60,000 bases of DNA from contig NC_092575.1 in NCBI RefSeq assembly GCF_037975245.1, positions 12,637,001 through 12,697,000 of the forward strand. Reading direction: 5' to 3'. The DNA is from Apostichopus japonicus (lineage: Eukaryota > Echinodermata > Holothuroidea > Aspidochirotida > Stichopodidae). Positions 39,545 to 60,000 of the stretch are shown piece by piece (position 1 is the first letter of the stretch; each line of letters opens with the position of its first letter). The notes beneath the pieces were generated by a model. That model saw only the letters and a list, made by a program, of their open reading frames with translations, searched no databases and was not told the DNA's origin. A program made the position numbers and the translations under genes.

Positions 39545-41670
39545 CCTTGCCGACGAGCTTGTTATATTGCCAGATCTCTTGCCAAAGTCAGTCAGAATTT
39601 TGCAGAACGTGTTACATCGTGGTGCGTCTTCCTTTTGTCCTCAAGACACGTTGATTCGATCTTTATCAAACTTTGACCAAGCTACCACCTACCTATTAAA
39701 AAGCAATATATATGACTGTGATTAATTTGAAAAGTACTCGTCGTTACACTGGTGCTGTAAAGCTTAGGAATGTACGAAGGTAGAGGAGTGTGGGTAGGGG
39801 AGGAAGGGGGTGGGTAATTGGGAATTGGTGCGTCAATGAAAACCAAAAAGTTAAAAGAACTTGCAAACGATTAACAGATCGAAAAGTTGACAAGGTTAAT
39901 TGTTTTGATTGGTCTGGTCTTCTATTATGATGGCCCAGAAGGAAACATTTTACTCCCAAGGTGAAAAAAAGCCTCCTTGTATTTCTTACCAACGCTGTTT
40001 GCACAAACCTATGTACAATAGCCAAGACAACAGTAAAATATCATGCAACTCATACTTATGTACACTGGTACTACTACAGGTAGATATGCTGAATAAGGTT
40101 GTATTCAAATTGTGTCCATTAATATTGCATCAAAGAACAAATAATTTACAATGAAAACATTTTTTTTTTTTTTTCAACATCTCTTTTTGTTTCTCACATG
40201 TCTTGAAGTGGCAACTCTAAGAACAGTCATTTTCCAGTCCATATCTCATCAAAATGTTTGTAAATGAACCAGGCCTAGACTTTTCCAAATTTAGGACTCA
40301 TCGCTAACTAATGCAAGTGCCTTATCCTTTGACTAATGATTGTTAACCAACTTACAATGTGTAAATTTCTTAAGTTCTTAATGTCTAATGGTTTTATTAT
40401 TCAACAGGCAAATGGCGAAATTTCACTTTTATTTAGCCAGTGCATAGCCTTAATGTTTGAAGCCATACAAACATACATGCATGTAGACACAAACTGGAAA
40501 GTCTAGTTATGGAATTAAGATTTTCATTAAATTTACTTTGATGTAAATTTTAGCTTTAGGAAAGTATGTTAATTTTTTTTCATATTTTTTTTTTATTATT
40601 GTCATCTTTAAAGAGGGTAGGAGGAGCCCTCAGAGGAGCCCTCAATATGTATGTTCAATGTATGTTATAGCATTGATAAAGGTGTGAACAGTAACTTTCA
40701 GTTGTGAAACCTTTGTATAGAATAGGTAAAAGTCAAGAAGCCCTTTATCTCTTCTACCTTCCCTAAATATGTTGTAACCAATATAATTAATTATACATCA
40801 CATCCTAAAGTGTAAATCAGAAAATTTCCAAATTTGCTCAATTTGTCTTTGTTTATTTTCAACTGAACATCTGCAGTTGCTTTTAAAAGTGTATTTTATG
40901 ATTAAAAATTCCAAAAGAGATGACATACCATAATTTATGCAAAAGCAAGTACTTTTAACCTTAACCTTCATCATACCTGTACAATTTTTGGGTATAACAA
41001 CTCAGAAGGCAAATTTAATTATCGTTAATTTGTCTTAATTAATTATTCCCTTATCATTACTCCTTCTGAATTTGGGTTTGAGTCTTTCACAATTATTGAA
41101 CACTTAGATATGTAAAGCTGTGTACAGTAACATTCAGTTGTGAAGGCCTTTATACATTTACCAAACCCTGTTTTCTATTTTCCTTCCCTGATTACATTGT
41201 AACCTTGATAAGTTTGAGGGCAGTTAATCTTAATTAGTTTAGTTAAAATAGAAAATAATCAATACATGCATCTAGGTTTATTCATTAAACCAAGGTTATA
41301 CAGAGATTGACTATTCAATCATTCCAATTAAAGTTGAAGATTTTGTCTCCAAAAGACTTTTTCATGTCATAATAATAATTATACATCACTTTCAAAAAGT
41401 GCAAATCAGAAATTTTCAAAATTAGTTGCATTAACAATAGGGATATAAAGTTTACAAAATTATTATAAATGATTTGAAATAAAAACCACTACTCTTTGTG
41501 ATGTGTTTAATACTAATGTCCGTTACAGTCTTTCAATGGTGTGAAGACTCGCGCACAAAGAAACGTCTCATGCCGGTAATCTGACCTAGTTTTGAATGAG
41601 GTGTAACAGAAGTGTTAGACACCACCATCGATCCCATAAAATACACACACAGCTTGCTACCGTCGGTAAT
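39545..41670. repeat. Spacer after the phosphatase gene, with a diverged direct repeat
   Basis: The segment around 40670-40840 resembles 41100-41430: ACAGTAAC-TTCAGTTGTGAA, CTTCCCT, TTGTAACC, TTATACATCAC and GTGCAAATCAGAAA occur in order. The start includes the 3' UTR of the phosphatase gene. No gene was recognised. Confidence 0.5.
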
Positions 41671-41675
41671 TAGAC

Positions 41676-41708
41676 CAGGGAGTTGTTATGGAACATAACA
41701 ACTCCCTG
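41676..41708. mobile_element. Palindromic 33-bp micro-insertion with 7-bp target duplication
   Basis: The insert is CAGGGAGTTGTTATG, a 3-base GAA centre, and the exact complement of the first 15 bases. ATTAGAC flanks it on both sides (41669-41675 and 41709-41715). The copy at 49791-49823 has the same arms with a TTC centre, so it is in the opposite orientation. Confidence 0.75.
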
Positions 41709-41715
41709 ATTAGAC

Positions 41716-44668
41716 ACTAGTGTACAGTCAATAAATACAGCTATGGTCAATACCCACAACACAGTGTACATAGCAGAGTGGACATCTCAGGTCTAGATAA
41801 AAGATAACAAGGTATCACGTTTCATTACTGTCTGCATTTTGTAGCGACAAGAAGACAATCGAAAGTTAACTTTTTCAGAGCGCGGCACAGGGTTTGGGGC
41901 GAGTCTTCAATGCCTTTAATAATACTTAATCCCATGTGATGGTTTGTATTGTATGTTCATTTCAATGGGTTTCTAGTTGCACAAGTGCACCTCAGTGATT
42001 TATACTTTTCACCTCAGTGTTTTTATAATGCAGGGTTTATTATCTCATTGGTTGATTTCCTTGTTACTTCCATAGTATGCAATTGTATTGGTCCAATTTT
42101 CTCCCTGTTGTATCTCCTAGTTTTATTACAAGCCTAGTCTGTCAAAGTCAAACTTTTAGAGTAGGGAATGAACTATGTGCCTTTTGTATATATTTAAAGT
42201 TACAAATGCAATTTTTTAATTTTTTATAATGATGGTGCTTCTATTACTAATTTCATTAACGTTATTAATACTACTAATTTTGTTTCTCAATGTTGAATTT
42301 GTTTGTTAATTAAGCTACTACATCTCTACGTACATACGTACGTAAAAAATTCATTTTGCAGCTCTACGATGAAAATAATTACATTCCATTTTAAATATAA
42401 TTTCTGTGGTCTTTCATGTTATACTTTGTTAAAATTTAAAATATGAATCCGTCAAGAATCAGAATTAGATGCAGGTTCTCTGCTATTTAGCAGATATAGT
42501 TCTTTTGACATTGTTACTCAATTAAATTTAAATAAAGTGTACAATAACAGTCTTTTTTATCATGGCAAGGCCTTCTCGTCATACTTTACAACACTTAGCC
42601 CCTTGTTATTGGTAACTTGTTACACCCACACACCCCAAGTGTACACAAACAGTGACTTCCCGGGTTATTACGATGCCTACATATATGTGTCCTCTGGGGA
42701 ACTTCCCATAAGGTGAAGCCACAACTAGCGCAAGCAACTATAGTTCCAAGTTTCCTCGCAGGTCCCCATTTATACACCTGGGTGGAGAGAGCCAATGGTT
42801 TCTTGCCCAAGGACGCACGTTAATGATTTGGCCAGGACTTGAACCTGCAGTACATAGAAAGTAAAAAGGGACTCACTGCGATGGTATACTAGGTAGCAAG
42901 CGCTCACATATGTGCATTTCAACCTGTGATCTGGGTATCAATGCAGTTTATAAGGACTAAACGTTTGTGGTGTAGGGGGATAGTTTTTATATCTGGTATC
43001 ACATAGCAAAACTGCAGATACAAAAGTACCCATTTTTACAATGGACAATTGCAAAAGATTTTTAACAGTTTTGTGCAGAGAACCTTATTACTTTTCACAA
43101 AACTTATGATAAACTGATTTGGCAAAACTTAGCAATATATGTTATGCTAGATGTAACAGCTCAGATGTCACATCAAGGTGCCCATTCTGTTCCAAGCCAC
43201 ACGAATCAACTTTGACAATGTTGGCATTGAGAGTTTAAGTTTTCAAAAAGTATGTTCATTTTAATATGTGACATTACTTCATACTATGATATCTAATTCA
43301 ATGTCAGTCAAGGTACCTGTGAATTAATAGGACGTGACCTATTAGGGTCAAAATTTGTTAGTCTTTTTTAAAAAACTGATACATAATAGTATATGCTAAT
43401 GTTATTGTTCTTGAAAACAAAGTTGCAAATTACCGTTCCTCTTTCTTTCTACTGTCACCTCTGTTCTTTATTAATTAAATTATACATTTGAATGATTCTT
43501 TTCATGGTTGTTTGTGTTTTTGCAGCGTAACATTATACATATCCATTGCATATTCACTGATTGGTATGAACTTAATTGTGCCAGAAATTAACAGTACTTA
43601 AAAAAAAAAATTGAGGATATTGCAGGATACATGAACAGTGAAGGATACGCACATTGGTTTTTTGGTTTTGGGTTTTTTTTTTTAAGCTGTAAATTCTGTT
43701 ATAATGTGAATCAAAGCATTATGCATCCATATAAATCTGACCTCACATTGACAACTTTGTAAAAAGTATTGAATGGTTCAGTGGTTTCAGTAGCCTTGAA
43801 GTTCCTACCTTCGATCCCATCTTTGATTTACTACTCCTAGGCTTATACACAAAGATAATGTTATGAGTGATCATGCTCATCAAAGCTATCCTAACATTAG
43901 GCCTAAGTTATTAAAATTAGCACCGGCTTCCTATAGCGGGCACGTGTCAACTCGATCCAAAGCCAACTAGGGGCCTAGTTCTAGGTTTAATTTTGATAGC
44001 CTTGCACATTAGGCCTAGCCTATATGACATTTATAAATATGAATTAGCCTAAATGTCTAGTATATGAGCTAGGCAATCAAATTCTACTTTTCAACTCAGA
44101 TTAGGGCTTTAAATCTTCATTTCCTTTAAAATGGGGGAGGGGGGATCGATGCACGACTATTAAATATGAATCAACCAGGAAGCACTTTTTAGCCGATCGA
44201 GTTAAATATCAGTTTATTATGGTTGATTTCAGGTTGATATTTATGATTAAATCAGCGCAGAACAATATACAGATGAAGTACGAAAGTAAAAGACTTGTAG
44301 TTAGTTTGTTTCTCAACTAACATGTAAAGTTTCAAATGAGCCTGCCTTTACATGCATATTTTTCTCATTGTCATGTGCTACCATATTTCATTAGACAAAG
44401 AGAATGCGATAACAAATACAATAAAGGGGTCGGATCCTATTCCATTACTATAAAAGCCTAACGCATGACTAACTATGATGCAAGAGACCACGTGACTTCT
44501 CCCACTGGTCCATTATCGTTATCAGCTTCTGAGTTCATGACCTGGAAATTGTCATCAATCCTACTTTCACGTAAGCAATATTAAAAACTTCTTAACTGTG
44601 CTAGATATACATATAACAAACAATGCACAAACTATTCCTCCTCAACCACATGGTTTCTATATCTAGGG
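41716..44668. other. Intergenic spacer, no gene recognised
   Basis: AT-rich sequence with short random frames. Apart from the SINE-type repeat at 42595-42840 and two TAGGCCTA palindromes (43898, 44010), nothing structured was seen. Confidence 0.45.
42595..42840 (-). repeat. tRNA-like/SINE-type repeat, copy 2
   Basis: On the minus strand it reads GTCCTTGGGCAAG, ACCCAGGTGTATAAATGGGG, then CCCCAGAGGACA, the order seen at 20880-21165. GGACTTGAACCTGCAG at the right edge resembles a tRNA B-box complement. Confidence 0.55.
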
Positions 44669-44676
44669 AACTCTGC

Positions 44677-44925
44677 CAGGGCGGTAGGAGTCTGGGGGCA
44701 CATGCCCCCCCCCCCACTTTTTCCAAAATAGCAAATTTGTCCTACTGGCAAATAAAATATGCCCCTTTATAATATTGATAGCATACTTACACATATATAT
44801 TTAAGTGATATGGCCGGTGTGTATCGGTTTATAGCATAACGAGTGGTGGTTGTGGAATGAGAAAGTGCCACTCTGATGTTGTGAACCCTCTCCACTTTTT
44901 GGAAGCTTCCTACCCCCCCCCCCTG
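44677..44925. mobile_element. hAT-type MITE, 249 bp
   Basis: It begins CAGGGCGGTAGGAG and ends TTCCTACC followed by a C run and CTG, an inverted repeat. It is flanked by a perfect 8-bp duplication, AACTCTGC, at 44669-44676 and 44926-44933. No coding capacity. Confidence 0.88.
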
Positions 44926-44933
44926 AACTCTGC

Positions 44934-46490
44934 GATCAAATAGGTAAACTCTGGGTCTAAACTTGTAATTATTCAAGAACAACAACCATTGAAGAGGACA
45001 CTCACCCACGAATATATCTAGAGGGGAATGACTCTCTTCAAAAATCTTAATAGGGAAGGATTCACTCTTTAAATTTTAACTACTATAAACAACTTGAAAA
45101 GAAACATTGAATGTGTTCTAAACAATGGATTTCTAAACATGTAAAAACTCTACGACAAACTCTACGACACCCAAATATATACTACTACATGACTCTAAAA
45201 AAGGTTGTGTATATTTAGACATTTGCACACAGCACCTGTGTAAGTTCTCAATTACACAGCATTGCGTTACACTGGAACACAATTAACAAATATGTAGCTC
45301 GGGTGTCCAAAGAAGAGAAAGCAAGAACCTATTTTGAAAGATGATTTTATTTATTACATAAAATAGCTATAAAAATTCTTTTTATTTGAAAATAAATTTT
45401 TAAATTCTAATTTAATTAACTGACCGGGCAAGTTCGAAAAATTTGCAGAAAATATAATGAAGATAATTACAAATGTAAGCAGTCTGGCCAATAACAGTTT
45501 TTAGCGGGACCTAGGATCCCAATTCCATATCCTCCCTTAGTCCGCAAAAGCATCCGGGAGATTACGTTGAGAGTCCAGCCCAGAAGTGGGCTAGCTGTCT
45601 TGCAATGGGTGGGGGGGGGGGGGGGCTCACGTCTATTAGACAACGTTCAGTGAAACCATGGCCTCAATGAGGCGTATTCTCTTGTTAACTTTGGTTTTGT
45701 TTCCAAATTGTTATTTGCAATGCCTTCTCCATCATCTCTTCCTAGGTTCGATTCCCTTTAAATTTCTTTTCTGACTCAGTTTTTTCTCGCTATGTAATCA
45801 CTTTTGACTTCGCATTATATTTATTCTCACATCTGCCTAGGTTCGATTCCCTGCCGAAGCATATATTTGTTATCCCTTTTCTCCTTAATGGTGGTCTCGA
45901 CTACCGTAGCCGTTTAGAGAAGTCAAAGATAAAAAAAAAAGTCAGGATGCTTTATTTGGAAACCCGGAACAATTTCGCGATACTTCATTTATTGAAGTAT
46001 CGTTCAATTCCGTTTAATTCCCATTACATCAGGACCGTGGACCGTGTGATGATGCACACTAACAATGATGCTCATCATATATACAAAGTCAGGGTTTTAC
46101 CATAGGCTGTTGTGTCATGTGATTTTAGCGAACTTGCCGAGACTCAAGGAATGTTTTGACCAATACCCTACAACCGCTACAGCATGATTCTCACGCACAT
46201 GCACATAATAATCGTAATTAGAAGATCATTTCTTACTGTTTGTTATCTTAATACCTGAGGGAGAAAACAAAACTCGTTCTTGTCGACCGGATATTAAAAG
46301 TCCTTTGTTTGAAACCAGAGCTATTTTTAGTGAAATTTTCTAATCCTAAATTTTATACTGGTGTAACAGTTTAATTGATGGCGTGTACCAACGTGTGGTC
46401 TCATTAATTGCCAACACCCCCACATGGTCTCATTATTGATAAAATACAGTATTTCAATTAAGTGAGAGGCCGTCTGCATATGGACACGCG
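44934..46490. other. Spacer upstream of the SLC6 gene
   Basis: It contains a poly-G tract near 45609-45625 and two GGTTCGATTCC words (about 45744 and 45839) that match a tRNA B box, without a visible A box. Otherwise featureless. Confidence 0.45.
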
Positions 46491-46492
46491 GC

Positions 46493-46514
46493 AGTATATA
46501 CTTCTGCGCATGCG
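46493..46514 (+). promoter_or_regulatory. Candidate SLC6 core promoter: TATA-like box and NRF1-type site
   Basis: AGTATATA at 46493-46500 is followed by TGCGCATGCG at 46505-46514, a palindromic NRF1-type motif. They lie about 210-230 bp upstream of the start codon, compatible with a promoter. There is no transcript evidence. Confidence 0.35.
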
Positions 46515-46723
46515 TTGGAAAGAAATTTTCGTGACCAATGTACTTCAAGTCGTGAAAAATTTTGAGTCATATATGGCTTTACTATAAAAAGTGAAGGAGA
46601 ATTTAACAATTTGGACAGATTCAAACATCACCCAACGAAGATTTAAGAAAATATATTAAAAAAAAGTCAGGCGAATTTATTTTCAAGTTGAATACAAAAT
46701 CGATTACAAAAAAAGACGCAATT

Positions 46724-59352
<12,629 letters not shown>

Positions 59353-59639
59353 GTAAGTCCTCTTATCAACATGAACGCGAGATAAACTAACCACATAACG
59401 TCAGACACACACACACACACTCTTTGTTTGCTTCAAAGTTATAAAAACTATCTGCAAATAGAATAAAAATTCCATTTATGCAGCTAAGGAAATGGTGTCT
59501 CTATGTTATATATATTTCGTCAACATTCTTGCTAAGGACTGATAAGAAACCAATCTTGCGTATCATAATATCTACAGTCATAAGTAGAAAAGTACGCTAG
59601 AGCTAACTTATTGCTATAAATTGTGATTATTATTAAATA

Positions 59640-60000
59640 AACAAGAGCGCTATACAGGCCGAGGGGTCAGGCCGGGTAGTACAAGGAGCCGTGCACGTCC
59701 CCCTCTCCCCTCCCCTCCCCCTTGCAGAGTACCGTTCATCACCTCCCTCAGGCCAAAGTCTTGTGCACTGAAGATTCAGGACACAGTTATTGTTCCTCTC
59801 CTGAAATTATTTGTGCCCCTCCAAATCAGAATTCCTTGCTACGGTGCTGGCACCATAGCTTAAATTCCTGAGGCATATTTAGACTATAAACAATGTTCAT
59901 AATTACGTCTAAACGCAAGGTTCTGCTAATAATTACTTTTGAATTTGTGTGAAGTTGCAAGCCTGCAGGGGGAGGGAATACAACTCCACGACCCAGGATC
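59640..60000. repeat. Repeat-rich SLC6 intron, cut by window end
   Basis: It has a C-rich tract (59699-59730) and, from about 59880, a relative of the element at 38985-39195 (ACGCAAGGTTCTGCTA, then AGGGGGAGGGAATACA). The second is truncated by the window. No exon was seen. Confidence 0.4.

Noticed and set aside
45738-45860. Two GGTTCGATTCC words as possible tRNA genes
   Set aside because: No A box, acceptor stem or cloverleaf could be built around them.

Overview
The window looks like nuclear DNA of a marine invertebrate deuterostome, most likely an echinoderm. Genes have many short exons split by long AT-rich introns with GT-AG ends. The introns and spacers are full of 5'-truncated LINE tails, hAT-type miniature elements, tRNA-like repeats and long microsatellites. 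The palindrome TAGGCCTA occurs seven times; from memory such octamers are common in echinoderm DNA. No bacterial or viral gene organisation is seen. The taxon is an inference, not a match.

Layout. (1) 1235-1865, minus strand: a first coding exon of NIF3L1, with the rest of the gene beyond the left edge. (2) 1866-11960: spacer with a short inverted-repeat element, microsatellites and an AACGTTTT-rich block. (3) 11961-39544, plus strand: 17 exons that join in one open frame of 816 codons. They encode a Nudix-like domain, a neuronal-calcium-sensor-like EF-hand module, an acidic/basic linker and a complete PPP-family serine/threonine phosphatase core. A two-gene reading (Nudix gene, then EF-hand phosphatase gene) remains possible and is discussed. 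(4) 39545-46490: spacer with a hAT-type miniature element, a tRNA-like repeat and a 33-bp palindromic insertion. (5) 46724-59352 and beyond the right edge, plus strand: nine exons (455 codons) of an SLC6 monoamine transporter most like the serotonin transporter, ending after TM8 and the start of the next segment.

Most notable are four tandem arrays that include a real exon edge with its splice site: the donors of phosphatase-gene exons 5 (40-bp units) and 11 (37-bp units), the acceptor of its exon 9 (39-bp units), and the acceptor of SLC6 exon 3 (four 104-bp units). Each array puts decoy splice sites beside the genuine one. Also notable are three copies of a tiny palindromic insertion (33, 33 and 25 bp), each flanked by an exact 7-bp target duplication. 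A 737-bp uninterrupted (CATC)n run grows from the tail of a dead LINE copy. The three genes have no evident functional link. The phosphatase model would join nucleotide sensing or hydrolysis, Ca2+ sensing and dephosphorylation in one chain; that role is inferred from domains only.
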